A stretch of DNA of 64,000 bases from Acetothermia bacterium UBA3571. Lineage in GTDB: Bacteria; Bipolaricaulota; Bipolaricaulia; Bipolaricaulales; Bipolaricaulaceae. Below the pieces are notes generated by a model. That model was given only the letters and a program-made list of their open reading frames with translations. It was not told the DNA's origin and searched no databases. How positions within the stretch are numbered: position 1 is the first letter of the stretch; each line of letters begins with the position of its first letter. The position numbers and the translations under genes were made by a program. The stretch is taken from assembly GCA_002375995.1 (NCBI GenBank), contig DFNI01000041.1, positions 1 through 64,000 on the forward strand, read 5' to 3'. Below are positions 1 to 7,528 of this stretch, piece after piece.

Positions 1-825
1 GAGCCGGCGGGGCGGGGGGGGGGGGGGGGGGGGGGGCGCGAAACAAACAGGGGGGCCGGAGGAGGCCCGGCAAATTGATTGCGAGACGCCCCGGGGAAAA
101 CCTTATGCCGCGGGCACGGCGAAGAGATGTGTCCCACCGGAACGGGCCTAAGGCTATGCGGACATGATCAAAGGGGTGGACAGGGGGTTTGACCCGGCGC
201 GCGCTTTCAGAGATGTTTCTTTCATTAACTTTCATTAAGGTGTTGAGGCTTCTTTTCGAATTTGAAGCAATGATGAGAAACGGTTACGTAGAAAGATGCG
301 TGGAGATCTATTTGCGCGCTTTAGACGCGGCCTTCGGCCCCCTTTCTCCTTTGCCAAGCGATTGATTCGCTTTCGGATCCGGGCACAGCGATGAACCGCA
401 TGAACCTTGGGGACCATCTGCGTGCAGTTGATTTGTCTCAATCCCTCGCACGAATTTAAGTCCAGACAAGACTTTGGCAATGGCTTTTCGAACAATGGTG
501 TTAGGAAGTGCAATTAATGGGCATCGAGGGAACACGTGACGCCGCGTTTCCCCTGGAAGAACCGTACCTCAGAAAACTTCCCCCACCTGTTTGGGCGTCG
601 CCATCCTAAATGCTCGGAACGGAGACCTCGCTTCAGCGAGGATCTGGTCTTTGGACCTGTGCTTGTGCCCAGTTCGGTTCTCTATTTACTGTCCGTGCCC
701 CGCTGGGGGTCCTCAAACGCCCCCTCGAAACACCCTCATTTATGCCCCCTCCACCGGGGATCAACATCGCCCAGTCTCCCGAGCTTGACAGTCCCCCAAC
801 TGGAACGGAAAATACTATTACGGTT
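1..825. other. Gene-poor left edge, no supported gene
   Basis: I see no supported gene here. The stretch opens with an uninterrupted run of 23 G (14-36), the kind of sequence often found at contig ends. Only short, compositionally odd reading frames occur, including a 50-codon plus-strand frame at 213-365 and overlapping minus-strand frames, none with a recognisable motif or good ribosome binding site. A perfect 6-bp hairpin with a TTCA loop lies at 626-641 but has no T-run after it. The base composition between 200 and 540 is less GC-rich than the rest of the window. Confidence 0.5.
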
Positions 826-898
826 GGGGCCGTAGCTCAGTTGGGAGAGCGCTGGCATGGCATGCCAGAGGTCACGGGTTCAAGTCCCGTCGGCTCCA
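826..898 (+). tRNA. tRNA-Ala (anticodon GGC)
   Basis: The sequence folds as a complete 73-nt cloverleaf. The acceptor stem pairs 826-832 with 891-897 (one G-U pair), followed by discriminator A898. The anticodon arm is CTGGC / GCCAG around the loop ATGGCAT, giving anticodon GGC for alanine. The T arm carries the canonical GGTTCAAGTCC core. No 3' CCA is encoded. A TTGACA hexamer lies upstream at 785-790, with weak -10 candidates (AATACT/TACTAT, 811-818) at wider than ideal spacing. The next reading frame begins inside or directly after this tRNA. Confidence 0.95.
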
Positions 899-2172
899 TT
901 ATTGCTATCTTTTTTTGTTTCCTCCCGTTTTCAGTTTTCCCTGCCACCATTGAGGCCTCCCTGGGGTGGCAAGGGATCCCGGTGGGGGAGGCGGTCAACC
1001 CCCTTTACATCCGCATCCTAAACCCAGAGCCCTATGCCCTCCAGGCCGAGTTGACAGTCACGCAGAAGATCGGTTCCCCGTGGCGGGGCTGGGCCGAACG
1101 GATCCTCACGCTCTCACTCCTCCTCCCTCCCGAAAGGACCACCGCTTATGTCCTTCCATGGCCATTGAGATCGGGGGAAAGATACCTCCACCTTTCTCTT
1201 TGGGGAGAAGCCGGGCTCCTGGCGGAAACGGATCTACCTTTGCCCACACCCGCCCAAGGGCTTGTGGGATATACGGGTCCTCCTCCCTCCAGGGCTTCCC
1301 CGTTTCCCGCCATCCCCCTTACCCCGACCCAGCTTCCCCGAGATCCCTTGTTTCTTTCCTCCTTCCGGGCCCTCCACCTGGGAGAAGAACCGCTAGCCCC
1401 GGAGCTTCGGGGTGCGGCAAGGACGTGGGAAGCCTTCTTCGGACCCGAGGGGCTTTTGCGCCACATCGAGCGGAAAACCCTCGCCAAAGCCTTGGGGGAG
1501 ATACCCCTCTCCCCTCGTCCATTGGGACTCGTGGCCGCTGGAACCCTAGTGTATTTGGGACTCCTTTACGTTACGGTTGGTCGCTTGGCGCGGGAAGGCG
1601 ATTGGCGTCCGTACCTCGCCCTCTTCCTGGTCGCCACCGGGGCCTCCATCGCCGCCACCCGTTTCATCCGCGGAGAGCGGGTGGTGGAGGTCAGATGGGA
1701 AATTGAAGATAGCCGTGCCCCCGGATACGTGTTGCAGTTCGCAGCTTTGGCAGCGAAGGAGGAGGTGACATGGGAGCTCCCGGGGTTATGGGTGGAGATG
1801 CTTCCAACGGAAGAGGGCGGATGGTCCGGCCGGAACCTCACGTGGAGGTTCTCCCCCGGTGAAAAGTGGACCTCCCTTTCGGTGGCCCCTGATGAAAAAA
1901 GGATCCTGTGGACGGCCTCCACTTATACCGGGACCGCGAAAAGATGGGAAAGGTACGTAGTACTTCCCGAAGGGATCCGAACCCCTGATGGCCGGATCGT
2001 CGATAGGACAAGCCTCCGGCGCCAGCTCGATCGGGGGATAAGACCCGTGGTGGACGCGCTCCTTGCACAGCTCGCCCCCGGGGATAGCTTCTGGCTTGAG
2101 CACCGCCGGGAGGAGGGAAAGAACTTTGTCCGGCACCGGTTCGAGGTCTTTTTGGAGCGAGCGGAGGGCTAA
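862..2172 (+). CDS. Exported membrane-anchored protein, first gene of MoxR/VWA operon
   Basis: Function is not recognised directly; position and layout suggest a periplasmic partner of the MoxR–VWA system. The protein (436 aa from ATG 862) has a hydrophobic segment near residues 14-30 that looks like a signal sequence, an all-beta-like stretch, two membrane segments near residues 219-240 and 248-266, then a soluble C-terminal domain. The start is uncertain. ATG 862 lies inside the tRNA-Ala; no ATG, GTG or TTG occurs between the tRNA and the signal-like segment; rare ATT codons at 898/901 would place the start exactly at the tRNA 3' end; a GTG at 979, preceded by AAGGGA, would remove the signal segment. 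The stop is 1 nt before the next gene. Confidence 0.6.
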   Translation: MPEVTGSSPVGSIIAIFFCFLPFSVFPATIEASLGWQGIPVGEAVNPLYIRILNPEPYALQAELTVTQKIGSPWRGWAERILTLSLLLPPERTTAYVLPWPLRSGERYLHLSLWGEAGLLAETDLPLPTPAQGLVGYTGPPPSRASPFPAIPLTPTQLPRDPLFLSSFRALHLGEEPLAPELRGAARTWEAFFGPEGLLRHIERKTLAKALGEIPLSPRPLGLVAAGTLVYLGLLYVTVGRLAREGDWRPYLALFLVATGASIAATRFIRGERVVEVRWEIEDSRAPGYVLQFAALAAKEEVTWELPGLWVEMLPTEEGGWSGRNLTWRFSPGEKWTSLSVAPDEKRILWTASTYTGTAKRWERYVVLPEGIRTPDGRIVDRTSLRRQLDRGIRPVVDALLAQLAPGDSFWLEHRREEGKNFVRHRFEVFLERAEG

Positions 2173-2173
2173 G

Positions 2174-2821
2174 ATGGGTTTTTCCGTGGGCCTTTTGACA
2201 TCCATCCAGGGCCTTTCCCTTCTCGCCGCCGTGGCCCTCTTCCTCTCGTTCCTTTCTCCCGGGGAGGTAAAAGGGTGGAGTGCCCTCCTCCCCTTCGTAG
2301 AGCACTCCTTCCTTCCCCGAGTACTGGCGGTGCTTCTAGGGATCATGGGGTTACAGCTGGGGAATGTGGAGCGCCGCTGGATCGTCCCCCATTTCTCCCA
2401 TAGAGCCCGGGCCGCGAGGCTCCTTATCCTTACCTTGTTCATCACCTCGGTGTTCACGCCCTTCTTAATCCTGAGCGCGGCCGAGGACGGGGTTGAGGCC
2501 GTGGGCGCGGCCGCGACCGCGTTCTACCTTTGGGCTCTTGCCCTCGCCTTCGCCGGCGCCGGCTACGCGGTGGCGGGGATCGCCCGCACGGAGGGCACAA
2601 ACCTCCTCTTGCGGTACGGAATCCTTCTTGTGGTCATCCTTGGGTCCCATATCTTCCTCCCCTGGTGTTCCCCCCTGATCACGGTAAGCTATCTCTGGAA
2701 CACGGGGCGCTTGGGGATCGGGTTTTGGTCAGTGGTGGGGCTGGACCTCTTTGTGTTGGGGTGGTGGTGTTGGAAGTTCTCCACCGTACGCTACGAGCGG
2801 TTCGGGTTTACGGAAGGCTGA
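2174..2821 (+). CDS. Polytopic membrane protein of MoxR/VWA operon
   Basis: A 215-aa protein made almost entirely of hydrophobic helices, with about six predicted membrane segments including residues ~8-27, ~45-60, ~77-95, ~105-132, ~145-165 and ~180-198. I do not recognise a named family. It starts 1 nt after the preceding stop, inside the same co-directional series of genes. Its place between the exported protein and the proline/glutamate-rich protein suggests it is a membrane component of the same complex. No catalytic motif is visible. Confidence 0.65.
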   Translation: MGFSVGLLTSIQGLSLLAAVALFLSFLSPGEVKGWSALLPFVEHSFLPRVLAVLLGIMGLQLGNVERRWIVPHFSHRARAARLLILTLFITSVFTPFLILSAAEDGVEAVGAAATAFYLWALALAFAGAGYAVAGIARTEGTNLLLRYGILLVVILGSHIFLPWCSPLITVSYLWNTGRLGIGFWSVVGLDLFVLGWWCWKFSTVRYERFGFTEG

Positions 2822-4017
2822 GGAGTACCCTGCGCGCAGGGCTTTCCGCCTTGATCCTCGGCCTTTCGGTGACCTTCCTGCTGAGGTTGTTTTCCGGCAC
2901 CGCAGGGTGGGAAGTGTTGTGGGTGGCCGCGTTGGGGACGATGGGAGGCGCCCTCCGGCCGATGCGGCCCGAGCGCCTGTATTTGTGGGCGGGAAGGCAG
3001 CTCGGCGTGGGAGAGGGACTTCTTGCGGCCTGGGAGCTTTCGCGCCGCGGGGAAAAAATCCTTTTGCGAAGGCTTTGGGAGAGCATCGCGTCTGGGCTGG
3101 TCTCTCCTCGAAGGCTGCTTGTCCCCAGGGGGATAGACTACGCACTCCTCTCCGCGGCTCTTTTGCTTTTCCTCGCGATCTCCTTGGGACCCCCTTTGGA
3201 CAGTGCCCACTTCTCCGGTTCCCCCACACCCCCTTCCCCGGTGGCCTTCAAGAGGGAGGAAGCTCCGGAGCGCGGCGAGGTAAAGAAGGTCAAAGAGATG
3301 CCCCTAGTCCCCCCGGAGTGGGAAGGCGAAGAACCTTTAGGGGTAAAGCCGGAACCACAATACCCCCCCGCCGAGGTGCCGCCAGAGGCGTCCGGATCTG
3401 TTCCCCCTTCGAGAGCGGAGCCCGCGCCCGGAAAAGGGGGCGAGCCGGTCTCCTCCTCGCCCGAAGTCCTCCCCTCAGAAACCCAACAAGGTGTGGAACC
3501 GCTCCCGGAAGAAAAGCCTAAGCCCTCAGCGGCAATGGTCCCGAGCCCGGAGGAGGGGGCTTCGGCGGTCCTCCGTGAGGCGGAGGGCGAGGGTGAAGAA
3601 GCGGAGGGGTCGGGCAATTCCTTTATCCTTAGGCCCACCGAGGAGACCGAACTTCCCAGCCAAGGAGAGCTCACAGAATCCACGCCCCTGCCTCAGCTCC
3701 AAAAAGGCCCCCAAGAGGGAACGAAGGAGTTGGGGGGGAAGGCCGAGGGGGAACCCCCGACCCCCGGCGAAGGGGAGTTCGCCAGAGGGGCCGAGCCGGC
3801 CCGCAAAACCCAGGCCGCAATGCGGCCCGGGGAGGGGCCGGAGCGGACTGGGACCGCCCTCTCCGTACCCCCTGAACCCCCCGGGGGAGGGGGGACCCCG
3901 TTTATACCTCCGGTGGAAAGCGCGGAGTTTTACGTAGGGGCTCGAGAGCTCCCGCCGGGGGCCGAGGAACTGGTGCGGCGCTATTTCGCCATCCTCTCCC
4001 AGGAGGGAGAACGATGA
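2767..4017 (+). CDS. Membrane protein with long Pro/Glu-rich disordered linker
   Basis: About 416 aa. The N-terminal ~145 residues hold hydrophobic segments (around 22-42, 46-62 and 128-143). Residues ~150-378 are a low-complexity region dominated by P, E, G and S, predicted to be disordered. A short ordered tail (VESAEFYVG onward) ends in a helix rich in charged residues. The family is not recognised. The start is uncertain: three consecutive GTG codons and a TTG at 2761-2772 are the only conventional starts before the first hydrophobic segment, and they overlap the previous gene by about 55 nt. The stop overlaps the MoxR start as ATGATAA. The extended linker could span the cell wall or tether the MoxR/DUF58 pair. 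Confidence 0.6.
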   Translation: MLEVLHRTLRAVRVYGRLRSTLRAGLSALILGLSVTFLLRLFSGTAGWEVLWVAALGTMGGALRPMRPERLYLWAGRQLGVGEGLLAAWELSRRGEKILLRRLWESIASGLVSPRRLLVPRGIDYALLSAALLLFLAISLGPPLDSAHFSGSPTPPSPVAFKREEAPERGEVKKVKEMPLVPPEWEGEEPLGVKPEPQYPPAEVPPEASGSVPPSRAEPAPGKGGEPVSSSPEVLPSETQQGVEPLPEEKPKPSAAMVPSPEEGASAVLREAEGEGEEAEGSGNSFILRPTEETELPSQGELTESTPLPQLQKGPQEGTKELGGKAEGEPPTPGEGEFARGAEPARKTQAAMRPGEGPERTGTALSVPPEPPGGGGTPFIPPVESAEFYVGARELPPGAEELVRRYFAILSQEGER

Positions 4018-4991
4018 TAACCGAAAAGGAACTCACCCGGGCCCAAGAGGCGTTCGCGGCATTGCGGGAAGCCATTTCCGGGGTCATCGTGGGGCAGGAC
4101 CGGGTAGTGGAGATCGCCCTATGGACTTTGCTTTCGGGGGGTCACCTCTTGGTGGAGGGGGTTCCAGGCTTGGGAAAGACCCTGCTCGTGCGGACCCTGG
4201 CCCACGCCCTGGGGCTTTCCTTCTCCCGGATCCAGTTCACCCCCGATCTCATGCCCGCGGACATCTTGGGAACCAACGTGTTCTCCGAAGATTCCGGGGC
4301 CTTCCGGTTCGTCCCCGGGCCCATCTTCGCCAATATGGTTTTAGCGGATGAGGTGAACCGGGCCACCCCCAAGACCCAGGCGGCGCTTCTTGAAGCGATG
4401 CAGGAACGACAGGTCACCGTGGGCGGGGAGACCCACAGGTTGCCGGAGCCCTTCGCGGTCCTGGCCACCCAAAACCCCATCGAGATGGAGGGGACCTACC
4501 CCCTCCCCGAGGCCCAAGTGGACCGGTTCCTGTTCAAGGCCGAGGTGGCCTTCCCCGACGAAGGGGAGCTGGTGGAAATCGTGCGCCGAAACACCGAGGG
4601 CGGGGGGATCGTGCTCCCCGATCCGGTGATGGGGCCGGAGGACGTGCTTTTGGCACGCCGGGTGGTGGGGGCCTTCCCCGTGCCTGAGCCCCTGATGGAA
4701 TATGCGGCACGGCTCGTCCTCGCCACCCATCCGGGGCATCCGGCGGCCCCGCCTAAAGCCAAAAAGTACGTTCAGTACGGGGCTAGCCCCCGGGGAGCCC
4801 TGGCGTTGGTGTTCGGGGCCAAGGCCCGGGCCTTCCTGGCCGGGAGGTACCACGTCTCCGTGGAAGACATCCGAGATGTGGCAGAGCCCGCTTTAATCCA
4901 CCGCATCATCCTCAACTTTCGCGCCGAGGCCGAGGGGGTCACCGTCAAGGAGATCATCGGGGAGGTGATGAGAACCGTTCCCCCACCATGA
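4014..4991 (+). CDS. MoxR-family AAA+ ATPase
   Basis: A 325-aa MoxR-type ATPase of normal family length. Walker A is GVPGLGKT at residues 49-56, Walker B is VLADE near 109-113, and the family signature NRATPKTQAALLEAMQE follows, then the TQNP sensor-1 region. MoxR proteins act as chaperone-like ATPases that work on or with von Willebrand A (VWA) proteins. This one is translationally coupled to the DUF58 protein downstream (ATGA overlap at 4988-4991) and sits among two VWA membrane proteins, the standard MoxR neighbourhood. It is cytoplasmic. The substrate cannot be read from sequence. Confidence 0.93.
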   Translation: MITEKELTRAQEAFAALREAISGVIVGQDRVVEIALWTLLSGGHLLVEGVPGLGKTLLVRTLAHALGLSFSRIQFTPDLMPADILGTNVFSEDSGAFRFVPGPIFANMVLADEVNRATPKTQAALLEAMQERQVTVGGETHRLPEPFAVLATQNPIEMEGTYPLPEAQVDRFLFKAEVAFPDEGELVEIVRRNTEGGGIVLPDPVMGPEDVLLARRVVGAFPVPEPLMEYAARLVLATHPGHPAAPPKAKKYVQYGASPRGALALVFGAKARAFLAGRYHVSVEDIRDVAEPALIHRIILNFRAEAEGVTVKEIIGEVMRTVPPP

Positions 4992-5848
4992 GGGAACTTT
5001 TGGGGGAAAAGGAACTCCGGGCCCTAGCTCGGTTGAGGCTTTCCTGGCGACGTCCTCCAGGGGAAGGGATCGGGGGGCATCTCTCCTCCCGCACCGGTTA
5101 TTCTCTGGAGTTCGCCGATTTCCGGCCTTACCAGCCCGGGGACGATTTCCGGCTGGTCGATTGGACCGCATATGCACGGCTGAGGAAGCTCCTTGTGCGG
5201 GTGTACAAGCGCGAAGTGGAAGCCCCCCTCTACCTCTTCCTCGACACCTCCGCCTCCATGGGCAAAGGCAGGCCGGTAAAGCTGGGCTTCGCCGCCCGCC
5301 TGGCCGCCGCCCTGAGCTTCGTGGCCCACCGCAGCCAGGACCGCTTCGGGCTCGTTTCCTTCTCGGCCCGGATAGAGGGGGAACTCCCGCCGAAGCGGGG
5401 GAAGAGTCACTTGGCCACCCTATTTCGCCTTCTTTCCACCCTCGAGGCGCGGGGCGAAACCGATTTGAACACGGCGCTCACCCAGTGGGCCTCCCGGGGA
5501 GCGGAACCGGGAATTTGCTTCGTCCTATCGGATTTCCTCTGTGAGGGAGGATGGCATGAGGGGATATCCGCCCTCCTCCACGGGCGCCACGCCGTGGCGA
5601 TGGTCCAGGTCCTCTCCCCCCAGGACCTGGACCCCGGGCTCCGGGGGGAGCTGGAGCTGGTGGATGTGGAGCTGGGGAAGAGCCGAAGGCTTGTGGCAAG
5701 CGTTGGCGCCTTGAGGTTGTACCGCGAGGCCTTGGCGGCCTGGAACGAAGCCCTGAGCTCTTATGCTCTTGAACGAGGCATCCCCTACTTCCTCTTTTCC
5801 TCCCGCACCTCCCCTGTGGAGGCCTGTTGGATCCTTCTCGCGAGGTGA
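4988..5848 (+). CDS. DUF58 protein with VWA-type MIDAS
   Basis: A 286-aa DUF58-family protein. The family hallmark RPYQPGDDFR–DWTAYAR–KLLVR lies at about residues 46-71. A metal-ion-dependent adhesion site DTSAS is at residues 86-90, so the fold is VWA-like. DUF58 proteins are the usual partners of MoxR ATPases. Here the two genes overlap by 4 nt and the next gene, a VWA membrane protein, begins 3 nt after the stop. No signal peptide is visible, which fits a cytoplasmic adaptor. Confidence 0.9.
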   Translation: MRELLGEKELRALARLRLSWRRPPGEGIGGHLSSRTGYSLEFADFRPYQPGDDFRLVDWTAYARLRKLLVRVYKREVEAPLYLFLDTSASMGKGRPVKLGFAARLAAALSFVAHRSQDRFGLVSFSARIEGELPPKRGKSHLATLFRLLSTLEARGETDLNTALTQWASRGAEPGICFVLSDFLCEGGWHEGISALLHGRHAVAMVQVLSPQDLDPGLRGELELVDVELGKSRRLVASVGALRLYREALAAWNEALSSYALERGIPYFLFSSRTSPVEACWILLAR

Positions 5849-5851
5849 GGA

Positions 5852-7528
5852 ATGCGGTTCGGAGTTCCATTGGGTCTTTTGTGGTTCCTCGCTTGGGGGG
5901 TGGTGCTGCTCCTTTATTTCCTCCAGCGGCGCCTGCGCCGGGAAGAAGTTTCGGCCTTGTTTTTGTGGGAGCGGATTCCAGAGCTTCCCCTCTCCTTCCG
6001 CGAGCGGCTCCAGATGCTCTGGGAGCCCATCCTCTTCCTCCAGCTTTTGGCGGTGGGGCTATTGGGGGTGGCGTTCGCCGAGCCCCTCCTGCGGCGGGAG
6101 ATGCCCACGGGCTCTGTGGCCCTGATCTTGGACGGTTCCGCCTCCATGTGGGTGGAGGGCCGCCCGGCAGAGGTGAGGGCGCTGGCCGCGCGGATCGTGC
6201 GGGCCGCCAGAGGACCGTGGGCGGTGGTCCTCTGGGCCGATCCTCCTCGGTACCTCGCCCCGCCCACCCGAAACCGTGCTGAAGCTTTGCGGGGAATCGC
6301 CCAGTACGCCCCCACTTACGGGAAGAGGTGCCCCCTCGGAGAGGCCCTGGCCTTCATCCCCGGGGAGTGGGACCGGGTGGCGGTCATCACCGATTCCCCT
6401 CCGCCAGGGGCACACGGGTTGGAGGTGATCCCCCTTCCCCGGGCTGAGGACCTCGCCCTCACCGCATTCTCCGTCCGTCCCCTGCCCCAAGGCACGGGCT
6501 ACGAAGCCTTCGTGGCCGTACGTAACATGACGGGGAGGGCTCAGGAGGTCCCGGTGGTGGTACGGGCCGGGACATACACCTTCCGGGAGAGGCTCGAGAT
6601 CCCCCCGGGAGAGGAGCGGGGCCTATCTTTCCCCTACTTCGGCCCCACCGACCTCGGGTTCACAGCCGAGATCGGGACCGACGATCCCTTCCCCCTCGAC
6701 GATAAAAGGTTTTTTTCCTTTGGGTTTGGGGTAATACGTGTGCGTTGGGCGGGAGAAGAGGATAGGTTCCTGCGCGCTGCCCTCAGGGCGGCCGGGCCCA
6801 TTTCCTTCGTGGACTCCCCTCCTTGGGACCTCACGGTAGCGGTGCGTACAGAGCTCGCGGGAATCGACGGGCCCACCCTGCTTTGGGAGAGCTCGGCCCC
6901 GGGGATAAGACTCGGGGAGCCGGTCGGAACGGGCGATTGGGAGGCCCCCGATGGGGCCCTCGCTCAAACCCTGGACCTTTCCCGCTGGGAGGGGGTAAAG
7001 ATCCATCCCGTGGCCCTTCCCGAGGGGGCCGACGTCCTCCTCCGTCGGGGCGGATTCCCGGCCGCGTTCACGATATTCACCCCGATGGGGCCGGTGGCCG
7101 TTTGTGCCCTCTCTTTCGCCGGGGCAAAGGAGGTACTCCTTTCCCCTGACTTCCCCCTCTTCGTCCGCCGCCTCATCTCCGCCCTCCTTCCCCCGCTTCC
7201 CGGGGGGACCCACGGGGTAGGGGAGGCTATCTTCCTTCCCCCAGGGGCGGCGGTCATCCTTGGGGATGAGGAGATCACGGGGAGTTGGATCCCCCAGGCC
7301 CCCGGCCTCTATCGCGGAAAGACGGGGGAAGGCGCCGAGTTCTGGGTGGCGGTGAACCTTCCCTACGGCGAGATCGTGCCCCTCGAATCGGGGGGGACTC
7401 ACGTGGCCTCCCCAAGGGAAGGAACCGTGGCTCCGGCGGAGGCCGAGCTCCCGCTATGGAGGGCCTGGGCTTGGGGGCTCCTTTTGGTGCTGTTGGCGGA
7501 AGGGGCTTTGGCCCTGCGGAGATGGTGA
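5852..7528 (+). CDS. BatA-like membrane protein with VWA domain
   Basis: A 558-aa protein. It has an N-terminal membrane helix (residues ~5-24), a second near ~60-76, a VWA-type MIDAS DGSAS near residues 92-96, a long beta-rich extracytoplasmic region and a C-terminal helix (~540-555). This is the BatA / aerotolerance-type arrangement. The MIDAS and its co-transcription with MoxR and DUF58 genes support membership of a MoxR–VWA complex. The stop overlaps the start of the next gene by 7 nt. In characterised systems such clusters assist folding or metal loading of envelope proteins; the client here is unknown. Confidence 0.8.
   Translation: MRFGVPLGLLWFLAWGVVLLLYFLQRRLRREEVSALFLWERIPELPLSFRERLQMLWEPILFLQLLAVGLLGVAFAEPLLRREMPTGSVALILDGSASMWVEGRPAEVRALAARIVRAARGPWAVVLWADPPRYLAPPTRNRAEALRGIAQYAPTYGKRCPLGEALAFIPGEWDRVAVITDSPPPGAHGLEVIPLPRAEDLALTAFSVRPLPQGTGYEAFVAVRNMTGRAQEVPVVVRAGTYTFRERLEIPPGEERGLSFPYFGPTDLGFTAEIGTDDPFPLDDKRFFSFGFGVIRVRWAGEEDRFLRAALRAAGPISFVDSPPWDLTVAVRTELAGIDGPTLLWESSAPGIRLGEPVGTGDWEAPDGALAQTLDLSRWEGVKIHPVALPEGADVLLRRGGFPAAFTIFTPMGPVAVCALSFAGAKEVLLSPDFPLFVRRLISALLPPLPGGTHGVGEAIFLPPGAAVILGDEEITGSWIPQAPGLYRGKTGEGAEFWVAVNLPYGEIVPLESGGTHVASPREGTVAPAEAELPLWRAWAWGLLLVLLAEGALALRRW

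Noticed and set aside
213..365. 50-codon plus-strand frame in the left edge
   Set aside because: Too short, no ribosome binding site and no recognisable family.
235..535. Overlapping minus-strand reading frames of 75-92 aa
   Set aside because: No ribosome binding site, motif or plausible protein composition; they overlap each other in different frames.
626..641. Hairpin CCTCGC-TTCA-GCGAGG as a terminator or small RNA
   Set aside because: No T-run and no wider structure matching a known RNA family.
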